A stretch of 64,000 bases of DNA from Oscillospiraceae bacterium. Lineage in GTDB: Bacteria; Bacillota; Clostridia; Oscillospirales; Ruminococcaceae. Positions 17,290-25,618 of this stretch are shown here, piece by piece. Each line of letters begins with the position of its first letter. Within the stretch, counting starts at the first letter, position 1. Both the position numbers and the translations under genes were made by a program. Location: the NCBI GenBank assembly GCA_021199795.1, contig JAJQHJ010000004.1:262975-326974 (forward strand), read 5' to 3'. The notes under the pieces were generated by a model. The model searched no databases. It worked only from the letters and a program-made list of their open reading frames with translations, and was not told the origin of the DNA.

Positions 17290-17455
17290 GTATGTGGGCT
17301 GTTCTTCAGCACGGATGCTCTTAAACCCGTGCCTGCAGGAGCTCAGCATATGTAAACTTTGGCAGGGATGGAAGACCGGCTTTTTTCGGGAAAGCCAGCA
17401 GCTTGCCTTGTTAATTTCATGAGCTTCCCCTGGGCTTTGGGGAATCTCTTTCTTA
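17290..17455 (+). ncRNA. Candidate structured noncoding RNA upstream of rny
   Basis: A roughly 165-nt stretch lies between a good promoter and a hairpin with a T-rich tail, with no convincing coding frame. Visible pairings: GCACGG/CCGTGC (17309-17314, 17327-17332); the loop bases GCTC (17317-17320) complement GAGC (17339-17342), which would make a pseudoknot; GGCTTT/AAAGCC (17378-17383, 17391-17396); and TTCCCC/GGGGAA (17425-17430, 17439-17444) followed by TCTCTTTCTT, which looks like a terminator. Size, pseudoknot and position suggest a structured RNA such as the raiA motif or a 6S-like RNA. I cannot confirm either without a covariance model. Read-through would place it in the rny leader. 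Confidence 0.5.
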
Positions 17456-17470
17456 AAACGGAGGATATAA

Positions 17471-17545
17471 ATGCGCCTTGACTTTGTCGCAAGTGGGGTT
17501 GGGGACAGTTCTCCGAATAAAATACTCAGAAAGGAGAGTTGTTAG
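17471..17545 (+). CDS. 24-codon leader peptide abutting rny
   Basis: ATG 17471 follows CGGAGGATATAA, a strong ribosome site. The frame reads MRLDFVASGVGDSSPNKILR and ends in Lys-Glu-Ser-Cys, then TAG. The stop codon touches the TTG start of rny with no gap, and the rny ribosome site GGAGAG lies inside this frame. This arrangement fits translational coupling or a regulatory upstream frame. The peptide resembles nothing I know. Confidence 0.45.
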   Translation: MRLDFVASGVGDSSPNKILRKESC

Positions 17546-19111
17546 TTGACATTACCAGTTACGATCCTTTTATGTGTTGTTGCCCTTGCGATAGGTGCCG
17601 GCGTCAGCGGAGCAGTTTGCTACCGCATGGGAATTGAACATAGAAAGAAAATTGCTGAAGCGCAGATCGGTTCCGCCGAAGAAGAGGCGAAGCGAATCGT
17701 AGAAGAAGCCGGCAAACAGGCTGAATTTCTGAAAAAAGAGAAGCTTGTCGAGGCCAAGGACGAAATCTACAAGAACCGTATGGAAACCGAGAAAGAGCTG
17801 AAAGAACGCCGCTCGGAAGTTTCCAGACAGGAAAGACGTGTTCAGCAGAAAGAAGAAACCCTTGACAAGAAGATTGAATCTGTCGAGAAAAAGGACGAAA
17901 ACGTTCAGCGTAAGCTTAAGCAGGCGGAATCAAAACTTGCCGAGGCTGAAAAGGTAAAAGAGAGCCAGCTCCAGGAACTCGAAAGAATTTCCGGATTCAC
18001 GACCGAGCAGGCAAAGGAATACCTCCTCAAGTCGCTTGAAGATGACCTGGTTCACGAGAAAGCAGTTAAGATTTCAAACTATGAGGCTCAGGCAAAGGAG
18101 GAATGCGAGGCAAAGGCAAGACAGCTTATTTCGCTGGCTATTGCAAGATGCGCCGCAGACCAGGTTTCCGAGTCGGCAGTTTCAGTTGTCCCGCTTCCTA
18201 ATGAGGAAATGAAGGGACGAATCATAGGAAGAGAGGGCAGAAATATCCGCGCTCTCGAACAGCTCACCGGTGTCGATCTCATCATCGACGACACACCGGA
18301 GGCTATCACCCTTTCCTGCTTCGATCCTGTCAGAAGAGAGGTTGCAAGGCTGTCTCTTGAAAAGCTTATTCAGGACGGCAGAATCCATCCGACAAGGATT
18401 GAAGAGTGCGTCGACAAAGCTAGAAGAGAGGTTGAGCAGGTCATCAAGTCGGAGGGCGAAAGAGCAGTCCTTGAGACTAATGTACATGGCTTGAACCACG
18501 AGCTTGTCAAGCTCATAGGAAGACTTCACTACAGAACAAGCTATCGCCAGAACGTTCTGGATCACTCTATAGAAGTGGCTCATCTTGCCGGAATGATGGC
18601 AAGCGAGCTTGGAGTTGACCCGACACTCGCAAGACGTGCAGGACTTCTCCACGATATAGGAAAGGCTCTGAGCCACGAAATCGAGGGCTCACACGTCCAG
18701 ATAGGCGTCGATGTTTGCCGCAAATATAAGGAATCTCCCGAGGTTATCCACGCAATAGAAGCACACCACGGTGATGTTGAGTGTCATTCAGTGATTGCTG
18801 CACTCGTCCAGGCTGCGGACACTATTTCAGCCGCAAGACCGGGCGCAAGAAGCGAGAACTTCGAGAACTACATCAAGAGACTCGAAAAGCTTGAGGACAT
18901 TTGCTCCTCTTATGACGGCGTTGAGAAGTCGTTTGCAATTCAGGCGGGCAGAGAAGTGCGGATAATGGTCTATCCCGAAAAGGTATCGGATGAGCAGATG
19001 GTGATTGTCGCCAGAGAGATTGCTCAGAAGATTGAGCAGGAAATGGACTATCCCGGACAGATTAAGGTAAACATAATCCGAGAATCCCGCGCCGTAGAGT
19101 ACGCGAAATAG
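17546..19111 (+). CDS. rny: Ribonuclease Y
   Basis: A 521-residue protein, the normal length for RNase Y, the membrane-bound endoribonuclease that starts mRNA decay in Firmicutes. In order: an N-terminal membrane helix (residues 4-27), a long charged coiled coil (about 35-160), a KH domain with the GREGRNIR loop (about 215-280), and an HD domain with LLHDIGKA and EAHHGDVE (about 335-430), the metal site for cleavage, then the conserved C-terminal region. The start is TTG, directly after the stop of a short leader frame and behind GGAGAG. A strong terminator closes the unit. Confidence 0.97.
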   Translation: MTLPVTILLCVVALAIGAGVSGAVCYRMGIEHRKKIAEAQIGSAEEEAKRIVEEAGKQAEFLKKEKLVEAKDEIYKNRMETEKELKERRSEVSRQERRVQQKEETLDKKIESVEKKDENVQRKLKQAESKLAEAEKVKESQLQELERISGFTTEQAKEYLLKSLEDDLVHEKAVKISNYEAQAKEECEAKARQLISLAIARCAADQVSESAVSVVPLPNEEMKGRIIGREGRNIRALEQLTGVDLIIDDTPEAITLSCFDPVRREVARLSLEKLIQDGRIHPTRIEECVDKARREVEQVIKSEGERAVLETNVHGLNHELVKLIGRLHYRTSYRQNVLDHSIEVAHLAGMMASELGVDPTLARRAGLLHDIGKALSHEIEGSHVQIGVDVCRKYKESPEVIHAIEAHHGDVECHSVIAALVQAADTISAARPGARSENFENYIKRLEKLEDICSSYDGVEKSFAIQAGREVRIMVYPEKVSDEQMVIVAREIAQKIEQEMDYPGQIKVNIIRESRAVEYAK

Positions 19112-19139
19112 AAAAAAGCGGGCTGAGTCCCGCTTTTTT
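19112..19139 (+). terminator. Terminator of rny
   Basis: AAAAAAGCGGG, loop CTGAGT, then CCCGCTTTTTT immediately follow the stop codon. Confidence 0.95.
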
Positions 19140-19155
19140 GTTTGGAGGTAAACCA

Positions 19156-19614
19156 ATGATAAGACCAGCAACCATATCCGACGCCCCTGCCATCTATTCG
19201 CTTCTCAAGCAGGTTGGGGCAGTTCATCAGAAGATCCGCCCCGACATTTTCGGGGAGAGGAAGTATACCGAGGAGAAGCTCTCAGGGCTCTTTGGCAACG
19301 AGAAGTCCCCCATCTTCGTCTATGAAGAGGACGGCAAAGTCCTCGGGCATCTCTTCTGTTCAATCAAAGATTATACAGGTTCAAATCAGCTCATGCCGAT
19401 CAAGAGCCTCTACATAGACGACTTCTGCGTAGACGAAAACGCCCGTGGAAAGGGCATCGGCACGAAGCTATATGAGTTTGCCAAAGAGTATGCCAAAGAG
19501 GTAGGCTGCTATAACCTCATCCTCTGCGTCTGGGAGGGAAACGATTCCGCCAAGGCGTTTTATGACAAGATGGGACTCGGGGTGCAGAGAACGATTAGGG
19601 AAGTTATACTTTGA
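19156..19614 (+). CDS. GNAT-family N-acetyltransferase
   Basis: A 152-residue GCN5-type acetyltransferase. The acetyl-CoA pyrophosphate loop ARGKGIGTKLYEFAKEYA is at about residues 102-119. The preceding strand SLYIDDFCVDE and the C-terminal DSAKAFYDKMGL motif are also present. It would transfer acetyl from acetyl-CoA to an amine; the substrate cannot be told from sequence. GGAGGT precedes the ATG by seven bases, which excludes an upstream in-frame TTG. It has no visible promoter of its own and may be read from rny read-through or from a promoter inside the rny terminator region. Confidence 0.9.
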   Translation: MIRPATISDAPAIYSLLKQVGAVHQKIRPDIFGERKYTEEKLSGLFGNEKSPIFVYEEDGKVLGHLFCSIKDYTGSNQLMPIKSLYIDDFCVDENARGKGIGTKLYEFAKEYAKEVGCYNLILCVWEGNDSAKAFYDKMGLGVQRTIREVIL

Positions 19615-19621
19615 ATGTACA

Positions 19622-19684
19622 ATGGCTCCCCCTTTTTGGGGGGAGCTGTCAGCGAAGCTGACTGAGAGGGCGCGCGAAGCGCGG
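19622..19684 (+). repeat. Dispersed palindromic intergenic repeat, copy 1
   Basis: GGCTCCCCC/GGGGGGAGC hairpin, then TGTCAGCGAAGCTGACTGAG and AGGG, then CGCGCGAAGCGCG. This family has four copies in the window. This one ends just before the mreC ribosome site. Confidence 0.85.
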
Positions 19685-19700
19685 AAAGGACGCCGACACA

Positions 19701-20564
19701 ATGAAAGACTTCTTCACCAGCACCAAGTTCAAGGTCATACTTTGTATTGCCGCCTTGATGATTGGGATTATGATTTATGCGGCGGTGGCGTCGGGGAGCG
19801 TTATCAGCTCCGCTTTCGGCACAATTTTAGAGCCGTTCCAGTCGGCTTCCCAGAGCATTTCAACCTGGGTCACAACCAGGATAGACATGTTCGTCAACGC
19901 CGGGAAGTATTATGAAGAAAACCAGCAGCTTAAAGAGGAGATTGCCCGCCTGACAGGCGAAATGGCTGATTATGAGACGGTTATGCAGGAGAATGAGCAG
20001 CTCAGGGAAATGGTCAGCCTTGCCGAATCATCGGAGGGGATGGAGTTCTCTGAGCCCTGCAAGGTCATAGGACGTACCGCCAACGATGTCTACGGCTCAT
20101 TCTTCATCGACAAGGGTTCAAAGGATGGAATCGAATATTACGACCCCGTCGTGACGGCTAATGGCTTGGTCGGATTCGTCACCGAGGTTGAATATACCTA
20201 CTCAAAAGTCACAACTATTCTTTCAAGCGACGTTTCTATAGGAATCTATTGCGTTGAGACTGGCGAGACCGGTGTCACCGAGGGGTCTTATACTTTGGCT
20301 CTCAACGGCAAGCTCAGGATGATATATATTCCTCTTGACTGCGAAATGGAGGAGGGCGACATAGTCGTGACATCCGGCTATTCGGGGCTCGTCCCAAAGG
20401 GGCTTATTGTCGGAACGGTAGGCGAGACTGTGATCACATCGAGCGGTCTTTCCCGGACTGCCGTCATCACCCCAACTGTCGACCCTGATGACCTCACGAG
20501 CGTATATGTCATAGTTGATTTCGAGGGAAAGGGGAGCGGCTACGACGATGAAAGTTCAGAGTAA
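19701..20564 (+). CDS. mreC: Rod shape-determining protein MreC
   Basis: A 287-residue protein with one N-terminal membrane helix (residues 10-32), a coiled coil (about 62-105, YYEENQQLKEEIARLTGE) and the MreC beta-barrel region (KVIGRTANDVYGSFFIDKGSKDGI, GLVGFVTEVE, VVTSGYSGLVPKGLIVGTV). MreC dimers link the MreB filament to cell-wall synthases across the membrane. It overlaps mreD by 17 bp, the usual order. mreB is not adjacent here, and the normally following PBP2 gene is also absent. AAAGGA before the ATG lies right at the end of a dispersed repeat. Confidence 0.93.
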   Translation: MKDFFTSTKFKVILCIAALMIGIMIYAAVASGSVISSAFGTILEPFQSASQSISTWVTTRIDMFVNAGKYYEENQQLKEEIARLTGEMADYETVMQENEQLREMVSLAESSEGMEFSEPCKVIGRTANDVYGSFFIDKGSKDGIEYYDPVVTANGLVGFVTEVEYTYSKVTTILSSDVSIGIYCVETGETGVTEGSYTLALNGKLRMIYIPLDCEMEEGDIVVTSGYSGLVPKGLIVGTVGETVITSSGLSRTAVITPTVDPDDLTSVYVIVDFEGKGSGYDDESSE

Positions 20565-21126
20565 ACAAAAAAGTGCCGGTCTCTCCCAGAACGTAAGAAC
20601 AGTCCTGAAGTGGGTGTTCTACGTAATGACAATGATATTCTTCTACTGCGTGATGGTTTCCGGGAGCGGAAACGGTTCAAAGGCACTCATGCTCATCCCG
20701 TTCTCAACTGCAATTGCCTGCTATGAGGGAGAAGTTCCGTCGGCGGTTATCGGAGCTATTTCCGGACTGCTTATAGACATGGCAACCGGTCAGCTCCTCG
20801 GTTTCACCGGGCTCTATCTCTGCCTCTTTTGCGGAATCATAAGCGGAATGTTCCGCCAGTTCCTCCGAAAAAACATCATCAACTACTTTGCGCTGACCCT
20901 CGCGACCAGCCTGATATATCTTTACATCGACTATTTCTTCTTCTATAAAATCTGGGACTACGAGGGCTACCAAGAGGTTCTAAAGTACCGCCTAATCCCG
21001 AGCCATCTGAAGACGATTGTCTTCTCGCCGCTCTGCTACCTCGCATGTCTGATTGCCGAAAGGCTGTCGATAGTGAAGAGAAAGCTTGAGCTTGAGGAGA
21101 AGAGCGAGATGGTGGACAGAGTGTAA
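20548..21126 (+). CDS. mreD: Rod shape-determining protein MreD
   Basis: A 192-residue integral membrane protein with about five membrane helices (for example VLKWVFYVMTMIFFYCVMV, AVIGAISGLLIDMATG, FALTLATSLIYLYIDYFFFY). The conserved element GAISGLLIDMATGQLLGFTGLYL is partly the MreD signature. The start ATG 20548 overlaps the end of mreC and is preceded by AAGGGGAGC, so translation is coupled. It works with MreC and MreB in lateral cell-wall growth. No penicillin-binding protein gene follows. Confidence 0.9.
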   Translation: MKVQSKQKSAGLSQNVRTVLKWVFYVMTMIFFYCVMVSGSGNGSKALMLIPFSTAIACYEGEVPSAVIGAISGLLIDMATGQLLGFTGLYLCLFCGIISGMFRQFLRKNIINYFALTLATSLIYLYIDYFFFYKIWDYEGYQEVLKYRLIPSHLKTIVFSPLCYLACLIAERLSIVKRKLELEEKSEMVDRV

Positions 21127-21131
21127 CTTGC

Positions 21132-21242
21132 TTTTTCGTGCAAAATTGAGGTTTGTGAAGCTGCTTTTTCGTGTACCAGAATTTTCCTTTCAGAAAAAGT
21201 GTGATTTTTCGCTCAAAAAACTCAGAAAAAATGTATTTTTCG
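21132..21242 (+). repeat. Degenerate TTTTTCG repeat array ahead of DUF4143 copy 2
   Basis: TTTTTCG occurs at 21132, 21165, 21205 and 21236 (steps of 33, 40 and 31 bp). GAAAAAGTGT-type motifs lie near 21193, 21224 and 21257. The array fills the gap between mreD and the next promoter and is not coding. Confidence 0.55.
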
Positions 21243-21244
21243 CC

Positions 21245-21273
21245 TTGTAAAACCCGAGAAAAAGTGTTATACT
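21245..21273 (+). promoter_or_regulatory. Promoter of DUF4143 copy 2
   Basis: TTGTAA (21245-21250), 17 nt, then TATACT (21268-21273), 29 nt before the TTG start. Confidence 0.65.
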
Positions 21274-21302
21274 ATCTTCAGAGCTTACGAGGCGGTGATT
21301 TT

Positions 21303-22595
21303 TTGAAACGAAATGCAATTAAAGACCTGATAAACTGGAAGTCAAGCGAAACCCGCAAGCCGCTTGTTCTGAAAGGTGCCAGGCAGGTCGGCAAGACCTG
21401 GCTCATGAAAGAGTTCGGGCAGAACTACTACGACAGCTATGTCTATTTCAACTTCGACGAGGAGGACGAGCTGAAATCCATCTTTGAAGCAAACAAGAAT
21501 CCAGCCCGGATTATCGAGCTTCTTTCTCTGACTGCCGGCGAGAAAATTCTCCCGGAGAAAACGCTTATTATCTTCGACGAGATTCAGGAATGCCCGGAGG
21601 CTCTCAACAGCCTCAAGTATTTCAAGGAAAAGGCGAATGAGTACCATGTGATTGCGGCGGGAAGCCTTTTAGGTACGCTTCTTGCTCAGCCGAAGTCATA
21701 CCCAGTCGGGATGGTGAATCTTCTTGATATTTATCCGCTCAAGTTTGATGAGTTTCTTGAAGCGGTTGACCCGGCGTTGTTCTCTTATTACGATAGCATC
21801 AGTATTGACACGCAGATTGAAGAAATCTTCCACAACCGACTCTTGGAAGCCTACAACAACTATCTCATAATCGGCGGGATGCCGGAGTGCGTTGACTCGT
21901 GGATTAAGTATAAAGACCCCGCAAAGATAAATCAGATTCAGCGGGAACTGATTGAGGTCTACGAAAACGACTTCTCGAAGCATAACGGCAAGGTCAACAG
22001 CGGTCGGATTCTGATGGTTTTCAGAAGCATTGTCACACAGCTTGCCAAGCCGAATGAGAAGTTCATGTATGGTGCTGTCCGTGAGGGCGGCAGGGCAAAG
22101 GATTTCGAGGAAGCGATTGAATGGCTCGTCTCGGCGGGAATGCTCAACCGAGTCTACAACGTCTCGAAAATGGAGCATCCGCTGTCGGCGTTCGACAAAT
22201 TAGACCAGTTCAAGCTGTTTGTCTTCGACACAGGATTACTAAAGCACATGGCGGGAATTGACAACGGTGCAATTCTCCTCAAGTCCGACTATCAGTTCAA
22301 AGGCGCGCTGACCGAAAACTACGTCCTGCAACAGCTCAAAGGGCAGTTCGAGGTAGAGCCGAGGTACTATTCCGACAAGAACAGCGAAATTGACTTCGTC
22401 ATCCAAAGCGGAACGGAGATAATCCCCGTGGAAGTAAAAGCCGGCGAGGACAAATCCGCACCGTCTTTCAAGAAATATGTCGCAAACAATCAGCCTGCAC
22501 ACGCAATCAGATTTTCAAAGCGAAACCTAAGAACCGACGGCGGGATTACGAATCTGCCGCTGTATCTGGCTGGGAAAACCAGGAGCCTTGTGTAG
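21303..22595 (+). CDS. AAA_14/DUF4143 ATP-binding protein (copy 2)
   Basis: A 430-residue paralogue of the gene at 6670-8004. TTG 21303 is taken as start because GAGGCGGTGA lies just upstream and the protein then begins KRNAIKDLINWKSS like the family. Walker A is GARQVGKT, Walker B is LIIFDEIQE, the sensor-like segment is AAGSLLGTLL, the GGMPE block is present, and the C-terminal nuclease-like core is EIDFVIQSG...IPVEVKAG. Function of the family is unknown. The array of TTTTTCG motifs and a separate promoter precede it, so it is unlikely to be part of the mreCD operon. Confidence 0.85.
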   Translation: MKRNAIKDLINWKSSETRKPLVLKGARQVGKTWLMKEFGQNYYDSYVYFNFDEEDELKSIFEANKNPARIIELLSLTAGEKILPEKTLIIFDEIQECPEALNSLKYFKEKANEYHVIAAGSLLGTLLAQPKSYPVGMVNLLDIYPLKFDEFLEAVDPALFSYYDSISIDTQIEEIFHNRLLEAYNNYLIIGGMPECVDSWIKYKDPAKINQIQRELIEVYENDFSKHNGKVNSGRILMVFRSIVTQLAKPNEKFMYGAVREGGRAKDFEEAIEWLVSAGMLNRVYNVSKMEHPLSAFDKLDQFKLFVFDTGLLKHMAGIDNGAILLKSDYQFKGALTENYVLQQLKGQFEVEPRYYSDKNSEIDFVIQSGTEIIPVEVKAGEDKSAPSFKKYVANNQPAHAIRFSKRNLRTDGGITNLPLYLAGKTRSLV

Positions 22596-22688
22596 AATGC
22601 AGACTGTGGCTACTCTGCAATTCCCTCAGTCAAAATGTTTTATAATCTCCCCAAAAATGCCCGGTTTTATGTGCATAAGGGAGTAATT

Positions 22689-22726
22689 TTGCAAGTTCGG
22701 ATTAAAAGAACTTGCAATTTTTCTTT
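22689..22726 (+). terminator. Terminator/attenuator hairpin upstream of the aminotransferase
   Basis: TTGCAAGTTC (22689-22698) and GAACTTGCAA (22708-22717) form a perfect 10-bp stem followed by TTTTTCTTTT. Its right arm also contains the -35 box of the next promoter. Confidence 0.75.
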
Positions 22727-22740
22727 TACAGGCATATAAT
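22712..22740 (+). promoter_or_regulatory. Promoter of the aminotransferase gene
   Basis: TTGCAA (22712-22717), 17 nt, then TATAAT (22735-22740). It overlaps the preceding terminator arm. Confidence 0.7.
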
Positions 22741-22772
22741 TATAGGAGTACTATTTTACGGAGGACGACGTT

Positions 22773-24047
22773 ATGAAGCTATCCGAATATTCAAAGAGTG
22801 ATCTTGAAAAATTTTATAAAGACGAGTCCACAAAGCTTGAGGAGTACAAAGCTCTCGGCTTGAAGCTCGATATGTCAAGAGGCAAGCCCTCGCCTGAGCA
22901 GCTCGACCTCTCAAATGAAATGCTTACCCACTGCCTCGACGGCGACCACATTTCCGAAACCGGAATCGACTGCCGAAACTATGGCGTTCTCGACGGAATC
23001 TACGAGGCAAAGAGGCTCTTCATGCCGATGATGGGCGTCGGAAGACACGAGATAATAATCGGCGGAAATTCGAGCCTGCAGCTGATGTATGACACGCTTG
23101 CCCGCGCTATGCTCCTTGGAGTAAAAGGCAGCCCGGAGCCATGGTGTCATCGTAAAACCGTCAAGTGGCTCTGCCCGGCTCCCGGATATGACAGACATTT
23201 CGCAATCTGCGAAGCTTTCGGAATGGAAATGATCACCGTCCCGATGCTCGAGGATGGTCCCGACATGGACATGGTCGAGAAGCTTGTTTCGGAGGACGAG
23301 GACATCAAGGGAATCTGGTGCGTCCCGAGGTATGCAAACCCGACCGGTGTCGTCTACTCTGACGAGGTTGTAAAGAGATTCGCTAACCTTAACCCTGCGG
23401 CTCCCGACTTCAGAATCTATTGGGATGACGCTTATTGCGTCCACGACCTGACGGATGAGCACGCAGAAATCCTCAACATCCTGGAAGAGTGCAAGAAGAC
23501 CGGCAAACCGGATATGCCTCTGATATTTGCTTCGACCTCGAAGATTTCGTTCCCCGGCGGAGGAATCGCCGCAGTCGGCGGAAGCGAGGAGAACATGGAA
23601 TTCATGCGCAAACAGATGTCATTCCAGATTATCGGCTATGACAAGCTCAATCAGCTGAGACACGCCAAATTCTTCAAGGATTACGACGGAATTATGGAGC
23701 ACATGAAGAAGCATCGTGCTATCCTCAAGCCGAAGTTCGATCTGGTTGTCAGCACTCTTGAACGTGAGCTCGCACCTCTCGGAATCGGCACCTGGAGCAA
23801 CCCGAAAGGCGGATATTTCGTCTCGTTCGACGGAATGGAGGGCACTGCAAAGCGCATTGTAGCCCTCTGCAAGGATGCCGGAGTCACCATGACCGGTGCC
23901 GGAGCTTCGTTCCCCTATGGCAAAGACCCGAAAGACACAAATATAAGAATCGCCCCGTCCTATCCGTCACTCGACGAACTTGGCAAGGCGATGGAGATAT
24001 TCACAGTTGCGGTTATGGTTGCAAGTGCGGAACAGCTGCTGAAGTGA
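22773..24047 (+). CDS. Class I aminotransferase, subgroup Ic (aspartate aminotransferase-like)
   Basis: A 424-residue PLP-dependent enzyme of the Ic subgroup (Aminotran_MocR-type without a regulator domain). Signatures: MSRGKPSPEQLDLS near the start, NYGVLDGI, IIGGNSSLQLMYD, YANPTGVVYSDE (substrate/PLP Asn), YWDDAYCVHD (Asp to the pyridine nitrogen), STSKISFPGGG with the Schiff-base Lys, and NIRIAPSYPS with the carboxylate-binding Arg. It most likely moves amino groups between aspartate or similar amino acids and 2-oxoglutarate in the cytoplasm. ACGGAGGACG precedes the ATG. It is monocistronic, with a strong terminator. Confidence 0.9.
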   Translation: MKLSEYSKSDLEKFYKDESTKLEEYKALGLKLDMSRGKPSPEQLDLSNEMLTHCLDGDHISETGIDCRNYGVLDGIYEAKRLFMPMMGVGRHEIIIGGNSSLQLMYDTLARAMLLGVKGSPEPWCHRKTVKWLCPAPGYDRHFAICEAFGMEMITVPMLEDGPDMDMVEKLVSEDEDIKGIWCVPRYANPTGVVYSDEVVKRFANLNPAAPDFRIYWDDAYCVHDLTDEHAEILNILEECKKTGKPDMPLIFASTSKISFPGGGIAAVGGSEENMEFMRKQMSFQIIGYDKLNQLRHAKFFKDYDGIMEHMKKHRAILKPKFDLVVSTLERELAPLGIGTWSNPKGGYFVSFDGMEGTAKRIVALCKDAGVTMTGAGASFPYGKDPKDTNIRIAPSYPSLDELGKAMEIFTVAVMVASAEQLLK

Positions 24048-24062
24048 TTTTGATATAATTAT

Positions 24063-24095
24063 CGCCCACTCGATGGATTCGGGTGGGCGTTTTTT
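24063..24095. terminator. Terminator between the aminotransferase and mscS genes
   Basis: CGCCCAC (24063-24069) pairs with GTGGGCG (24083-24089), followed by TTTTTT. The two flanking genes converge. Confidence 0.85.
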
Positions 24096-24113
24096 ATCGC
24101 TTCATCATGAAAT

Positions 24114-24923
24114 TTATTTCATGTGTACATCAAGCTGGTTATACGCCATCTGGACTCCGTGATCGGCAAATGTCTCACGGACTTTTTCGTACATGTCGAA
24201 GTTGACGTCCCAGTAGTTCGGGCTGTCGACCCACACGCGGACGGTGTATTCGATATCGGAGGCATTGTAGCCGCTGAGGCGGACGAACGGGGCGGGATCC
24301 TTGAGGATTCTGCTATCGGCGTTGATTGCATCCATGATAGCTGCCTTGACGTCGTCGGTCTCGGAATCGTAGGAAGCAGTGAACTTGAAGTCAACCCTGC
24401 GCTTCGGCTCACGGCTGTAGTTGAAGACGGAAGCGGCAGTGGCATCTGCATTGGGGATGCTGACGACAGTGTTGTCAACCGTGTCAAGGACGGTATAGAA
24501 CAGCCCGACGCTCTTGACGGTTCCTGCCTTGCCGGCAATGTCGACATAGTCCCCGACTCCGAAAGGCTTTGTAATGAGAAGAGTGATTCCCGAGAACAGG
24601 TTCGACATGATATTCTGAACCGAAAGGGAAAGAGCCAAGGTTACAACGCTCAGTAAAGCTACAAGCGAAGTGGTCGAGATTCCCAGAGAATCGCAGACTA
24701 TTATAATAGTAAGTGCCCAAAGAAGAATCTTTGCCGCAGTTTTTATGAATCCGCAGATAGTTTTGTCAAGGTGCTTCGCATTGTCGAGCAGTCTTCCGAT
24801 AAAAGCGTTGAGAATCCGCATGACAAGGTAGCAGATGACGAAAATTACCACTGCATTGAGGATCCCGCCAAGTGTAAACCCACCAACGCCGAATCCCAAT
24901 ATGTTCTGAATTGTTTCAAGCAT
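24114..24923 (-). CDS. mscS: MscS-family mechanosensitive channel
   Basis: A 269-residue small-conductance mechanosensitive channel of the short three-helix type. Membrane helices lie at about residues 18-42 and 63-85, and the pore helix TM3 at 86-125 (SLVALLSVVTLALSLSVQNIMSNLFSGI, Ala/Gly/Ser packed). The beta domain follows with PFGVGDYVDIAGKAGTVKSVGLFYT and VSIPNA, then the cytoplasmic alpha/beta domain ending WDVNFDMYEKVRETFADHGVQM. It opens on membrane tension to release solutes during osmotic downshock. GGAGGTAC lies ahead of the ATG on the minus strand. Single gene. Confidence 0.93.
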   Translation of the reverse strand: MLETIQNILGFGVGGFTLGGILNAVVIFVICYLVMRILNAFIGRLLDNAKHLDKTICGFIKTAAKILLWALTIIIVCDSLGISTTSLVALLSVVTLALSLSVQNIMSNLFSGITLLITKPFGVGDYVDIAGKAGTVKSVGLFYTVLDTVDNTVVSIPNADATAASVFNYSREPKRRVDFKFTASYDSETDDVKAAIMDAINADSRILKDPAPFVRLSGYNASDIEYTVRVWVDSPNYWDVNFDMYEKVRETFADHGVQMAYNQLDVHMK

Positions 24924-25047
24924 TTTTGTACCTCCGTTGTTTTAGACAGATGTTGAATTTTTACTACTATACATGATAGCACTTTTGGCGGAGGGTGTCA
25001 AGAATTCAATTCGTAATTCGGAATGTGGGTGTGAAAATAAAAAACTG

Positions 25048-25076
25048 TTGACAAAGCAACAGCGATGGGGTATAAT
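25048..25076 (+). promoter_or_regulatory. Promoter of antisense RNA, locus A
   Basis: TTGACA (25048-25053), 17 nt, then TATAAT (25071-25076): a consensus promoter facing the peptide gene. Confidence 0.85.
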
Positions 25077-25082
25077 GTAAAT

Positions 25083-25192
25083 GATGAGAGGCTACCTGAA
25101 CTGCAATTCAGGTAGCGGTCACTCTCACAAAACGTTGTGTTTTACGGTTATGACCGCACTTGATAAAACAATCAGGTGCGGTTTATTCTATT
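25083..25192 (+). ncRNA. Antisense RNA (type I antitoxin candidate), locus A
   Basis: About 110 nt, starting GATGAGAGG. The first hairpin is CTACCTGAA/TTCAGGTAG around 25091-25114. The last stem ACCGCAC.TGAT/ATCA.GTGCGGT (25153-25182) is followed by TTATTCTATTTT, a proper terminator. Its 3' end reaches the stop codon of the peptide gene on the other strand, so it is complementary to the 3' untranslated part of that mRNA. The layout matches the loci near 43.5 and 53.8 kb. Confidence 0.7.
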
Positions 25193-25283
25193 TTCGGTGT
25201 GATCCTACGGTGTAACCAATAGAAAAGGCTGTCATCAGCAGAGCTAAGACCGCTAAAATTACCGAGATAATTTCTAATTCCAT
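25188..25283 (-). CDS. 31-aa hydrophobic toxin-like peptide, locus A
   Basis: The peptide begins MELEIISVILAVLALLMTAF, then SIGYTVGSHRK. It is a single membrane helix with an acidic N-terminus and a basic C-terminus, the usual form of type I toxins and holin-like peptides. AGGGGGGTGA precedes the ATG by six bases but lies in the 3' arm of a hairpin with a GAAA loop. It has its own consensus promoter on the minus strand. It shares the IGYxVGS signature with the peptide at 53749. The Hol-Tox or TxpA/BsrG-like classes are the nearest known comparison; exact family membership is not proven. Confidence 0.7.
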   Translation of the reverse strand: MELEIISVILAVLALLMTAFSIGYTVGSHRK

Positions 25284-25332
25284 CAGCGTCACCCCCCTTT
25301 TCAGGTAAGAGCGACCACCTCTCATCGGAAAC

Positions 25333-25361
25333 ATTATAACATACGAAACACCCGTTGTCAA
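25333..25361 (-). promoter_or_regulatory. Promoter of peptide gene, locus A
   Basis: Minus strand TTGACA (25361-25356), 17 nt, then TATAAT (25338-25333). Confidence 0.85.
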
Positions 25362-25618
25362 CATTATGTTTCGCCCCAATTGGCAATCACCCATGAATAA
25401 CTCAAACTCCAAACTTGCAAAAATCCTGCAAAATTGCTTGTCTACTTGGCTCATTATGAATTTTTGAATCGGGCGTCCGTCATGTCTGATTTTATGTTCT
25501 CTTTACAATCACTTCCAGATTCGTTTACTTTTTGAGCGTCAAACTCTTCAAATTGTCCAAAACGGCGCGAAAAATGCGGACACGTTTTTTGCATTATCGC
25601 CTAAATTTGCGAGGTCTA

